Translations under genes and position numbers: made by a program
The notes under the pieces: model-generated
The model's input: only the letters and a program-made list of their open reading frames with translations
Databases searched by the model: none
Told to the model about the DNA's origin: nothing
Part shown: positions 54,629 to 63,026 of the stretch, in pieces
How positions within the stretch are numbered: the stretch's first letter is position 1
Layout of the letters: every line of letters starts with the position of its first letter
Source of the DNA: Arthrobacter pascens
Lineage (GTDB): Bacteria; Actinomycetota; Actinomycetes; Actinomycetales; Micrococcaceae
Assembly (NCBI RefSeq): GCF_017052465.1
Contig: NZ_JAFHKT010000143.1
Span: 1-64,000, forward strand
Reading direction: 5' to 3'
Length of the DNA stretch: 64,000 nt

Positions 54629-55702
54629 GTGAGTTTGGACTTTACGGCGATCGACTTCGAGACCGCCAACGGCTTTCGCGGTTCTCCGTGCGCCGTTGGC
54701 CTCAGCAAGGTCCGCGGCGGTGTGATCGTCGAGGAAGCCTCCTGGCTCATGCGGCCGCCGGAAAACCACGACTCCTTCGACCACCACAACGTGCGGATCC
54801 ACGGCATCAGGCCCGAGAAGGTCGCGGGCCTGCCGCGCTTCGGGGAGCTGTTCCCTGAAATCGGTGCATTCATTGGCGGCGACATCCTCGCTGCACATAA
54901 CGCCGCCTTCGACCTGGGCGTCATCCGCTCCGGACTCGAAGTCTCCGGGCTTCCCGGTCCGGCGTACGACTACGTGTGCACCGTGATGCTGTCCCGGCGC
55001 TGCTACTCACTGGTGTCCAATTCGCTGCCCTTCGCTGCCGAAGAGGCCGGCGTACCCTTGGTCAACCACCACGATGCCGCCGAGGATGCGAGGGCCTGCG
55101 CCGGCATCCTGATCGACATCGCCGCCCGCAACCAGGCAAACAGCGTTGCGGAGCTCTACCTGTCACTCGGCCTGTCGATACCCCGGCAGCAGGCCTTTCA
55201 CCCGGCCCAAGACGCCCTGTCCAAGGCGACCGTCGCGGCCCTCGCCGGCGGCGGCAGTGCCGGACCTGCCCGGCCCTTCCGAAGCGGATGGCCGGAGGAG
55301 GGGGACAACCCCGTACCTAATCCGGACGCCGAACCCGGCCACCCGCTTTATGGCCAGACGGTGGTGTTCACCGGCCAGCTGGCCATGCCCCGGCCGGAGG
55401 CCAAAATGCGCTCGGCCGAGATGGGGGCCAAACCGGAAAGCCGGGTCACCGCCCGGACCAGCGTCCTGGTGGTGGGCGACGGATTCGACGCCGGCGACCT
55501 CCGGTCCGGACGGCTCACCGGCAAGGCCAAGCGCGTGCTTGAGCTGCACGAACGGGGGCAGTCCATCGAGGTCTTGTCCGAGGGCGAATTCCTGCAGATG
55601 GTCGGAGGGACGCCGGGCACGACGCTGACTGGCGCCGGGCTGCCCGCTGCCGGGATTCATCTGGCGCAACAAAGCTTCCCAGCGGCGGCCCTGCGCTCCT
55701 AG
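54629..55702 (+). CDS. DEDDh 3'-5' exonuclease with C-terminal BRCT domain
   Basis: This 357-residue protein has a DnaQ-like exonuclease domain (1-175) with FTAIDFETANG (Asp9, Glu11), AAHNAAFDLGVI and HHDAAEDARA (DEDDh residues). A linker and a BRCT-like domain (about 245-325: YGQTVVFTGQLAMPR, VTARTSVLVVGD) follow. BRCT domains bind DNA ends or phosphoproteins, so this is likely a repair-associated exonuclease. Such fusions are common in Actinobacteria but poorly studied. The start is GTG. Confidence 0.88.
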   Translation: MSLDFTAIDFETANGFRGSPCAVGLSKVRGGVIVEEASWLMRPPENHDSFDHHNVRIHGIRPEKVAGLPRFGELFPEIGAFIGGDILAAHNAAFDLGVIRSGLEVSGLPGPAYDYVCTVMLSRRCYSLVSNSLPFAAEEAGVPLVNHHDAAEDARACAGILIDIAARNQANSVAELYLSLGLSIPRQQAFHPAQDALSKATVAALAGGGSAGPARPFRSGWPEEGDNPVPNPDAEPGHPLYGQTVVFTGQLAMPRPEAKMRSAEMGAKPESRVTARTSVLVVGDGFDAGDLRSGRLTGKAKRVLELHERGQSIEVLSEGEFLQMVGGTPGTTLTGAGLPAAGIHLAQQSFPAAALRS

Positions 55703-55705
55703 CCT
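55700..55705 (+). promoter_or_regulatory. Candidate leaderless -10 box for DUF4395 gene, using the upstream stop codon
   Basis: TAGCCT lies 6 nt before the ATG at 55712. Its first three bases are the TAG stop of the exonuclease-BRCT gene. Confidence 0.45.
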
Positions 55706-55711
55706 TGCTGC

Positions 55712-56248
55712 ATGAGCAGACCAAGCGAGACCAGTGTGTCCCCGGCCACCGCAAGGGGCGGGGTGGACTGGCAGGCGGTGTTTGCCTTTCCCAACCCGGT
55801 CAATGAATATGCCGCCCGCATCACGGCGGGGCTGGTGGTGCTGCTCGCCGCCGCCACGCTCCTCACCGGCTTCGGCTGGGGACTTGCCATCATTGCTGCC
55901 GGCTTTTGGCTTCGCGTGCTTTTCGGCCCGAGGATCTCCCCGCTGGCGCTGCTCTCGGTCAAGGTGCTTGCTCCGCGGCTCGGGCGCGCCAAACTGGTTC
56001 CCGGACCGCCCAAGCGGTTCGCGCAGGGGATCGGGGCTGCGGTTTCCACTGCGGCGGCCGCGCTGTTCTTCGCGGGCCTGGCACCGGCGGCCTGGGTGCT
56101 GCTGGCCGTCCTCGTCGCCGCTGCTTCCCTGGAGGCCTTCGCCGGGTTCTGCCTCGGTTGCTCGATATTCGGCTTCCTGCAGCGCCGGGGCATGATCCCG
56201 GAGGACGTCTGCGAGGCCTGCAACAACATTTCCCTCAGGCAGTTGTAA
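55712..56248 (+). CDS. DUF4395 membrane protein
   Basis: This 178-residue protein has about four membrane helices, the start VDWQAVFAFPNPVNEYAAR, and a C-terminal Cys set (GFCLGCSIFGFLQ, DVCEACNN). It belongs to DUF4395, often found beside thioredoxin or rhodanese-type genes, which points to thiol chemistry at the membrane. Function is unknown. Its end overlaps the opposing ADP-ribosylglycohydrolase gene by 14 bp. Confidence 0.82.
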   Translation: MSRPSETSVSPATARGGVDWQAVFAFPNPVNEYAARITAGLVVLLAAATLLTGFGWGLAIIAAGFWLRVLFGPRISPLALLSVKVLAPRLGRAKLVPGPPKRFAQGIGAAVSTAAAALFFAGLAPAAWVLLAVLVAAASLEAFAGFCLGCSIFGFLQRRGMIPEDVCEACNNISLRQL

Positions 56249-57362
56249 CGGACACCAGCTGGTCCGCCATGCCACGGATCACGTCGGGCGCCTCAAGTGC
56301 CTCCAGCCAGTCGGCCGGCAGGCACGCCTCGCCGTAATAGGCGCCCAGGATATTCCCGGCGATCGACGCCGTCGAATCACTGTCTCCGCTGTGGTTGACG
56401 GCCACGGCGATGGCCGCCTTGAAATGCTCCACCGGAGTGGGCGCTGCGCCGCTGCCACCTGTCGCCGGGCTACCCGTCGCTGTGGCCAGAACTGCGTAAA
56501 GCCCGACGGCGAGTGCCTCCTCCGCCACCCAGCCTTCCCCGAGTTCGCGGACCAGGTCCTCGGGGGTGAGCAGTCCCCTCGTCCCGGCTCCGGGGGCTGT
56601 CGCCTCGCCGGCAAGACGGAGCGCCGCGCTGAGGCGCTCGCCGAGTTCCGGCGCAGCTTCCGCATCGGACCGGACGTGGTCGGCGGCAACCTGCGCGGCG
56701 TCCAGCAGGCCCTGCCCTTGGACCAGCGAGTGGATCAGCAGGCTGAAGACCCCGGCGCTTTGGCGGGCAGAGGGATGTCCGTGCGTCAGGGAGGCGGCAT
56801 CCGCGCTCAGCTTGTAGACGGATTCGGCCGGGATGTGCGGGACCAGCCCGAACGGCGCCGACCGCATGACCGTCCCGCAGCCCTTCGAGTCGGGGTTGAC
56901 CGGCCGGTACACCGTGCCCATCTCACCGGTCGCCAGCCCGCTGAGGCAGGCGCCGCCGGGGGCCCGGCGGTGCCTGAGCGCAGGCTGGCGGTCAATCCAG
57001 CGCGGCTGCGGCCGAGGAGCCGGATCGGGGGCCGACACGCCCTGGGTCTCAAGCCAGCGCAGGTAGGCGAGCCAGACGCAGGCGTTCGCATCGGCACCGA
57101 CGCCTGCGTTCGCCCACTCGAGCGCCTCGACGAGCCCGTCCACTGTGTACAGCGTCATCTGCGTGTCGTCCGAAAAGTGGCTGCCGCCGTCGAGCGCTGC
57201 GAAGTCCTGCAGCCCTTGCGGGCCGAACCGGCTCCGGATGGCGGCAATGGAATCGAACTCGACGGCGTAGCCGAGGGAGTCTCCAAGGGCGCCGCCCAAG
57301 AGGCAGCCATGGATGCGGGACTTCGGGGACGGCGCGGCCGCGGTGCCGGGAATATTGCTCAT
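56235..57362 (-). CDS. ADP-ribosylglycohydrolase family protein
   Basis: This 375-residue enzyme has the dinuclear metal motifs LLGGALGDSLGYAVEF, FSDDTQMTLYTVDGL and the C-terminal HSGDSDSTASIAGNILGA. Family members cleave ADP-ribose from proteins or DraG-type arginine sites, from O-acetyl-ADP-ribose, or crystallin-like substrates. The target is unknown. The start is the ATG at 57362, 7 nt after a TAAATT box that lies within a palindrome; an earlier frame start at 57392 has less support. Confidence 0.88.
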   Translation of the reverse strand: MSNIPGTAAAPSPKSRIHGCLLGGALGDSLGYAVEFDSIAAIRSRFGPQGLQDFAALDGGSHFSDDTQMTLYTVDGLVEALEWANAGVGADANACVWLAYLRWLETQGVSAPDPAPRPQPRWIDRQPALRHRRAPGGACLSGLATGEMGTVYRPVNPDSKGCGTVMRSAPFGLVPHIPAESVYKLSADAASLTHGHPSARQSAGVFSLLIHSLVQGQGLLDAAQVAADHVRSDAEAAPELGERLSAALRLAGEATAPGAGTRGLLTPEDLVRELGEGWVAEEALAVGLYAVLATATGSPATGGSGAAPTPVEHFKAAIAVAVNHSGDSDSTASIAGNILGAYYGEACLPADWLEALEAPDVIRGMADQLVSVTTA

Positions 57363-57365
57363 GCA

Positions 57366-57377
57366 GGTAAATTTACC
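57366..57377. promoter_or_regulatory. Palindrome GGTAAATTTACC covering the -10 box of the hydrolase gene
   Basis: This perfect 12-bp palindrome begins 4 nt from the start codon. It contains the candidate -10 TAAATT (57370-57375, minus strand). A symmetric site over a -10 is well placed for a dimeric repressor. It is also AT-rich in a GC-rich context. Confidence 0.55.
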
Positions 57378-57570
57378 CGTCGGGGACGCCACGGTTCCGC
57401 CCGCCGGATGGACCGCTGCGCTGTGTGGCCTTGCTCACCCCGAAAGGGTCCCGGTCACGGGGCGCTAAGCTCGGACTCAGCAACCGTCCAGACTCTATTG
57501 GCAGACTGCAGAGGCTGACCCGGCAGATGCCGGTGTTCCGGGCCGACGAAAAGCGAAGGATTCTCCCACC

Positions 57571-58560
57571 ATGACCACGCCTGTGTCCCTGTCCACGACC
57601 GACGCCGAGCCGCACCCGGACGGTGCCGGCTTCCGGCCCGGACTGCTTTCCCGGCTGGCGGCCGAAGCGTTCGGGGCGCTGTTCCTGGTCGTGGCCGGGC
57701 TGGGCGTGCCGCTGTTTACCCTCCCGCAGTCGAACCCGCTGCCCGCGGCCCTCGCTGCCGGCCTGGCCGTGACGGCCGCGATGCTGGCCTTCGCCTATGT
57801 TTCCGGGGGACATTTCAACCCGGCCATCACGTTGGGCAACCTCGTCGCAGGGCGGATCAGGTCAGGCCACGCCGCCGCCTACGTCGGCGCCCAGTTGGTG
57901 GGTGCCGCCGCCGGCGCGCTGGCACTGTTCGGCGTGCTCCGCACCATTCCCAACATCCCGGACACCCGGGCCGCCTTCGACACCGTCACGGCCGGCTTCG
58001 GCGAGCACTCCGTCATCCAGGCGTCCATGGCAGGCGTCCTCCTCGCCGAAGTCCTCGGCGCCGCGCTCCTTGTGGCTGTCTTCCTCGGCACCACGGCACG
58101 CCGGAACATCCACGCAGCGGCCGCACCGTTCGCCGTCGGCCTGGCGATGGCGGTGCTTCTGCAGTTCGGGCAGGCCGTCGGCAACGCTCCGTTCAACCCC
58201 GCACGCGCCACCGCGTCCGCCCTGTTCAGCAACAGCTGGGCGCTGGGGCAGCTGTGGCTGTTCTGGGTTGCCCCGCTGGTGGGCGCGGCCATTGCCGGTC
58301 TGGTTTTCCGGGGGTTCTCGGACACCACCGGCGGCACGCCTGCAACGGGCACCGCTGCCGGTACCGCGGGATCCGACGAGGACCTGGCCCGGGATTTCGA
58401 CGACGCTGCGGACAGCGACGAGGAGGCCGCGGCACGCCGTGCCGAGGCGGCCGGCGGCACGTCAGGCAGCGAGAAGCCAGCCACCGACAAGCCCGGCAGC
58501 CGGCCGGCCCCCGCCGGCGACGACGTCCGCGATTTCTTCGACGGCCCTGGCCACAAGTAG
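57571..58560 (+). CDS. Aquaporin/MIP family channel with disordered tail
   Basis: This 329-residue membrane protein has two half-helix NPA motifs, GGHFNPAITLG and NAPFNPARATA, and six membrane helices (about 28-250). It transports water or small neutral solutes. The C-terminal 75 residues, rich in Ala, Asp, Glu and Gly, are unlike the family and likely disordered. AAGGA lies before the ATG. The substrate (water or glycerol) is not clear. Confidence 0.92.
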   Translation: MTTPVSLSTTDAEPHPDGAGFRPGLLSRLAAEAFGALFLVVAGLGVPLFTLPQSNPLPAALAAGLAVTAAMLAFAYVSGGHFNPAITLGNLVAGRIRSGHAAAYVGAQLVGAAAGALALFGVLRTIPNIPDTRAAFDTVTAGFGEHSVIQASMAGVLLAEVLGAALLVAVFLGTTARRNIHAAAAPFAVGLAMAVLLQFGQAVGNAPFNPARATASALFSNSWALGQLWLFWVAPLVGAAIAGLVFRGFSDTTGGTPATGTAAGTAGSDEDLARDFDDAADSDEEAAARRAEAAGGTSGSEKPATDKPGSRPAPAGDDVRDFFDGPGHK

Positions 58561-58628
58561 GGAACACCAGAAAGAAGCCGCTTCGGACGCGCCCACGTGC
58601 GGTCGGCAAAACTGTCAGTCCCTACGGA

Positions 58629-58634
58629 TAGCTT
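58629..58634 (+). promoter_or_regulatory. Candidate leaderless -10 box for sbcDC
   Basis: TAGCTT lies 6 nt before the sbcD ATG. Confidence 0.5.
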
Positions 58635-58640
58635 AAAAAC

Positions 58641-59822
58641 ATGCGGTTACTGCACACTTCCGACTGGCACCTTGGCCGGTCCTTCCATGGCGTTGGGATG
58701 CTCGATGCCCAGCGCGGATTCGTCGATCAGCTAGTCGCGCGCGTCGAGGAACTGTCCGTTGACATAGTCCTCATCGCCGGCGATGTCTACGACCGCGCGT
58801 TGCCCGGGGTGGACGTCGTCGGCCTGCTCGACGACGCCCTCGTCCGGTTGACCGGCGCCGGAGCCCGGGTGGTGCTCACCAGCGGGAACCATGACTCCGC
58901 TATTCGGCTCGGCTTCGCCTCCCGGCTCATGGAGCGCGGCGGCGTGCACCTTCGCACCCGGCTCGCGGAACTGGACACGCCGCTGATGATTCCGCTTGGG
59001 GACCAACCGGAGGATGACCGGAGCCCTGCGCTGGCGATCTATGGCATACCGTGGCTGGAACCGCGCCTCGTGGCCGACCATTTCGGCGTGGAGACCGCCA
59101 GTCATTTCGAGGTTACCCGCGCCGCCACGGACCGCATCCGGGCGGACTTGGCCAGCCGCAGCACGTCGCGCAATGTCCACTCTGTGGTGCTGGCGCATAC
59201 CTTCGCCAGCGGGGGAATCAGCTCGGACAGCGAGCGTGACCTCAGCATCGGGGGAGTCGGGGCAGTTCCTCTCGACCTCTTCGCCGGCTTCAGCTATACC
59301 GCCCTGGGCCACCTGCACGGACGGCAGGCGCTGTCGCCTGAGGTGCGCTACTCGGGATCTCCGCTGGCCTATTCCTTCTCTGAGGCGCAGCACCAAAAGG
59401 GTGGCTGGCTCATCGACGTTGACGAATCGGGCGTCACGTCGGTGGAGCCGGTGCACTGGGAGGCGCCAAGGAAACTTGCCGTCCTCCGCGGAACCATCAC
59501 GGAACTCCTGGAGTCCGACCACCATGCCTGGGCCGAGGATGCCTACTGCCAGGTGACCCTCACCGATGCCCAGCGGCCGGCCCAGGCCATGGAGCGGCTG
59601 CGGGCACGGTTCCCGGACACCCTCGTGCTCGGCTTTGATCCGGAGGGCGCGCCGCCGTCGGCCAAGGTCAGCTACAGCAGCCGGCTCGCCGAGGCCGAAG
59701 ACGACCTCTCGGTCTGCTGCGGCTTTCTGGAGCACGTCCGCGGCCGGGAGCCCGACGACGCCGAGCGAAGCGTGCTGGCCGAAGCGCTGGAAACTGTCCG
59801 CCTGCAAGGAGTGTCACTATGA
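58641..59822 (+). CDS. sbcD: SbcD nuclease subunit (Mre11-like)
   Basis: This 393-residue metallophosphoesterase has LHTSDWHLGRSF, LIAGDVYDRALPG, LTSGNHDS, VLAHTFA and ALGHLHGRQA. With SbcC it cuts hairpins and processes DNA ends. The TGA overlaps the sbcC ATG, so the two are made in step. Confidence 0.95.
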   Translation: MRLLHTSDWHLGRSFHGVGMLDAQRGFVDQLVARVEELSVDIVLIAGDVYDRALPGVDVVGLLDDALVRLTGAGARVVLTSGNHDSAIRLGFASRLMERGGVHLRTRLAELDTPLMIPLGDQPEDDRSPALAIYGIPWLEPRLVADHFGVETASHFEVTRAATDRIRADLASRSTSRNVHSVVLAHTFASGGISSDSERDLSIGGVGAVPLDLFAGFSYTALGHLHGRQALSPEVRYSGSPLAYSFSEAQHQKGGWLIDVDESGVTSVEPVHWEAPRKLAVLRGTITELLESDHHAWAEDAYCQVTLTDAQRPAQAMERLRARFPDTLVLGFDPEGAPPSAKVSYSSRLAEAEDDLSVCCGFLEHVRGREPDDAERSVLAEALETVRLQGVSL

Positions 59823-62800
59823 GGATCCATCGGCTGGAAATCTGTGCCTTCGGCCCCTTCGCCGGCACGGAAAAAATCGATTTTGACATGCTCAGCGCCC
59901 ATGGGCTGTTTCTCCTCAACGGCGCCACCGGCGCCGGGAAGACCAGCGTGCTGGACGCCATCTGCTACGCCCTGTACGGCTCGGTGCCCGGTGCGCGGCA
60001 GGACGGCAAGAGACTCCGCAGCGACCACGCCGAGGCGGCGACGGAACCCAGCGTCACCTGCGAGTTCTCAGCCCGCGGCCGGCGCTTCGAGGTCACACGC
60101 TTTCCGGCGTGGGACAAGCCCAGTGCCCGCGGCCGGAACGGCTTCACCGCGCAGAAAGCCAAGACCCTCCTGCGGGAGCGGGTCGGCGGGGAATGGATTG
60201 AGAAGTCCGGCCGGAATGACGAAGCCGGCGGCGAAATCGCCGCGATTCTTGGCATGGACAGGGAACAGTTCACCCGGGTTGTCATGCTTCCGCAGGGAGA
60301 CTTCGCAGCGTTCCTGCGCTCCAAGGCCTCAGACCGGATGGATCTGCTCCAGAAACTCTTCGGAACGGAACGGTTCGAAGCCGTGGAGCGTGAACTGGGC
60401 CTGAAGGCCGCCGAAGCCGCCAAAGAGGTTGGCGGACACAACGGCAGGCTCGCCCTCCTGGTGGCGAGGGCGCGGGCCGAGGCCGGCGCCCTGGGGCTGG
60501 AGCTGACCGGTGCGCCTGATGCCGGCAGCGACTTGGAACTCCTGGGGTGGCTGGAGGGCGCCGCCTCGCTCCGGGCAACGGAGCTGGGCGGGGAGGCGGA
60601 AACCGCGGAGGCCCTTCGCCGCGAGCATGCCGTCCTGCTTGAGGCGGAACTGGCCCGTGAAAGCCGCCGGGTGAAACTCGCCGCAGCAATGCGCCGGAAA
60701 TCAGCAGCCAGCGCCGCCGCACCCGTCCTGGAACATGATGCTGCCCGCCTTGCCCTGCATCGAAAAGCGGAGACCCTCGGTGGGCAGCTCAAAGCCGTGA
60801 CCGCCGCCAATACAGCGGTGGAGCGGTCAGCCACTGCCATGGAACGCGCCGCAGCGGACCTTCACGCGGCGGCCCTCGCGGACGTTGAACTGGCGCACAC
60901 AGACCCCGCAGGCATCGACACCGACGCCGAGCTTGGCCGGCTGCGGGCCCTGCTGGCCGTGGTGAACGAGCGTGCGGCAGACGAAGACCGGCTGGCAGCC
61001 CTGGCGGCGAGGAGTGCAGACCTCACCGCCGGGCGTCAGCAACTGCTGCGTACCAGCACCGACCACGCCGATTCGCTCATTGCCCTCCGCACCGACATGG
61101 AGCGGCTCCAGACCGGGATGCAGCCACTCACCCAGCTGGCGGGCGAGGCGGTGCTCCGCACCAAGGAAGCGATGGCTGCCGATGAGCTCGTTGACGTGGT
61201 CCGGCGCCACGGAGCCGCAGCTCGAAAATGCGCAGCCGCAGCAGACCGGCACCTCAAGGGCCGGGACGCCCACCAGGAGTCCCGGCAGCGGTGGCTCGAC
61301 ATACGTGAGCAGCGACTGGCCAACGCCGCGGCGGAACTGGCAGCCCGGCTGGAAACCGGAGAGCCGTGCCCCGTCTGCGGTGGCACCGATCACCCGGCGC
61401 CCGTCCCCGCCGCCGCATCGGTCCTGGGCCTTGCCGAGGAAGAGGAACGGGCCAGGGAGGCCTGCGATGCCGCCGAGCTGGCACTCGCCGCCCTGTCCGA
61501 GGAGCTTGCTGCCGCCCGGCAGGAACTGGCTGTCCTGGCGGGGCAGGGCGGGGACACTGATCCTGCCGAGGCCGCCGACTCCGCCAAGGTTGCCAGGGCA
61601 GCGGCAGCCGAAGCGGAGGCCGCTGAGGTGCAACTGGCTGAGGCCCGGGCCCGGTACGAGGACCTCCAGGACCGCGTCGCCACCACAGAGCAGGCATGGA
61701 CAGATTGCCTGTCGCGCATCGCCCAGGTGGAATCCTCGCTGAGCGAGCTGGACCAACAGTCAGCAGCCCTGGAATCTGCGCTTGCCGCGTTGCGGGCCGG
61801 GTACCCCAGCCTCCGCCGGCGCTCCGCCGGCATCGGCGAAACGATCGCCGTCGTGGAACGGGCTACCACAGCCCGCGCAGCCCTGGAAGCGGCTTCCGCC
61901 CGGCTGGACGAAGCGCAGGCCCAGCTCGAGCTGGCCCTGCCGGAAGCCGGCTTCGGCACAGTCGCCGCAGCCCACGAGGCGCTGCTGGACCCTGCCGATG
62001 CTGCACGCCTGGAAGCGGCAGTCCTCGCGGGACGGAACGAACAGGCACGGCTTGAAGAGCTTTTTGCGAGCGAGGAGCTTGTTCTCGCCGAAGAGGAACA
62101 CGCCGCAGGGGTCACAGCCGAGGAGGGTGAAGTGGACCGCCTCAAGGTCGAAGCCGAACGGGCAGCAGGACATTCCAAGGACCTGGCGCTCGCTGCCGGG
62201 CTGGCAGCACAGAAGTGCTCAGCCCTGAGAGGTCTGCGGGAGGAATACGAGGAGCAGGCCGAGTCAGGAAGGAGTCAGCGGGACAAGGCAGAGCGCCTGT
62301 CGGCCCTGGCGGACTCCGTCCGGGGCGGCGGCGACAACAGCTACCGCATGAGCCTCAACAGCTATGTCCTGGCCGCCCGGCTTGAACAGGTGGCCGTCGC
62401 TGCCTCGGAGCGGCTGGTCGCCATGAGCGATGGCAGGTACACACTCCAGCACACGGATGCCAAGGCCGCGCGGGGCGCGAAATCCGGGCTGGGGCTGGAA
62501 GTGGTGGATGCGTGGACCGGCCAGCGGCGCGACACGTCCACACTCTCGGGCGGAGAATCCTTCATGGCCTCGCTGTCGCTCGCGCTGGGTCTGGCTGACG
62601 TGGTGCAGCAGGAGGCGGGCGGCGTGGACATTGAGACGCTGTTCGTGGATGAAGGCTTCGGCAGCCTCGATGAGCAGGCCCTTGAGCAGGTCATGGACGC
62701 CCTCGAAGGCCTGCGCGACGGCGGCCGCGTCGTGGGGCTTGTCAGCCACGTGGCGGAAATGAAACAGCGGATCGGCACCCAGCTGCAGGTCGTGAAGGGC

Positions 62801-62848
62801 CGCAATGGTTCCACCCTGCACATCTCCGATGCCGTCACGGCAGGCTGA
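59819..62848 (+). CDS. sbcC: SbcC ATPase subunit (Rad50-like)
   Basis: This 1009-residue SMC-like protein has Walker A NGATGAGKTSVLDAICYALY at the N-terminus, two long coiled-coil arms, the zinc hook CPVC at 517-520, and a C-terminal head with the signature STLSGGESFMASLSLALG and Walker B ETLFVDEGFGSLD. It controls SbcD access to DNA ends. It is the longest gene of the window. Confidence 0.95.
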   Translation: MRIHRLEICAFGPFAGTEKIDFDMLSAHGLFLLNGATGAGKTSVLDAICYALYGSVPGARQDGKRLRSDHAEAATEPSVTCEFSARGRRFEVTRFPAWDKPSARGRNGFTAQKAKTLLRERVGGEWIEKSGRNDEAGGEIAAILGMDREQFTRVVMLPQGDFAAFLRSKASDRMDLLQKLFGTERFEAVERELGLKAAEAAKEVGGHNGRLALLVARARAEAGALGLELTGAPDAGSDLELLGWLEGAASLRATELGGEAETAEALRREHAVLLEAELARESRRVKLAAAMRRKSAASAAAPVLEHDAARLALHRKAETLGGQLKAVTAANTAVERSATAMERAAADLHAAALADVELAHTDPAGIDTDAELGRLRALLAVVNERAADEDRLAALAARSADLTAGRQQLLRTSTDHADSLIALRTDMERLQTGMQPLTQLAGEAVLRTKEAMAADELVDVVRRHGAAARKCAAAADRHLKGRDAHQESRQRWLDIREQRLANAAAELAARLETGEPCPVCGGTDHPAPVPAAASVLGLAEEEERAREACDAAELALAALSEELAAARQELAVLAGQGGDTDPAEAADSAKVARAAAAEAEAAEVQLAEARARYEDLQDRVATTEQAWTDCLSRIAQVESSLSELDQQSAALESALAALRAGYPSLRRRSAGIGETIAVVERATTARAALEAASARLDEAQAQLELALPEAGFGTVAAAHEALLDPADAARLEAAVLAGRNEQARLEELFASEELVLAEEEHAAGVTAEEGEVDRLKVEAERAAGHSKDLALAAGLAAQKCSALRGLREEYEEQAESGRSQRDKAERLSALADSVRGGGDNSYRMSLNSYVLAARLEQVAVAASERLVAMSDGRYTLQHTDAKAARGAKSGLGLEVVDAWTGQRRDTSTLSGGESFMASLSLALGLADVVQQEAGGVDIETLFVDEGFGSLDEQALEQVMDALEGLRDGGRVVGLVSHVAEMKQRIGTQLQVVKGRNGSTLHISDAVTAG

Positions 62849-62903
62849 CTCACCCCGTCCGGACCGACGGCTTGGTAATCCCTGAGTCGGTCTCCCCGTC
62901 CAG

Positions 62904-62909
62904 TAGAAT
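62904..62909 (+). promoter_or_regulatory. Candidate -10 box ahead of MFS gene
   Basis: TAGAAT lies 45 nt before the strong ribosome-binding site and ATG of the short upstream frame. A second TAGTTA follows at 62914. Confidence 0.4.
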
Positions 62910-62954
62910 CGGATAGTTACCGGGTTGCGCGCATCGGGAGGAGGGACGGTGCGC

Positions 62955-63026
62955 ATGACTGAACGAGCCCGGAAACATGACTACTTCCACGGCGCCCAAG
63001 CGCCCCTCCCAGCACATCGACGCTGA
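62955..63026 (+). CDS. 23-codon upstream ORF overlapping the MFS start
   Basis: A short frame from the ATG at 62955 to the TGA at 63024 overlaps the MFS gene in another frame. It has a strong ribosome-binding site, GGAGGAGGGA, 8 nt upstream, much better than the GGA before the MFS ATG. Translation of it would affect initiation of the MFS gene. No domain is recognisable in the peptide. Confidence 0.4.
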   Translation: MTERARKHDYFHGAQAPLPAHRR

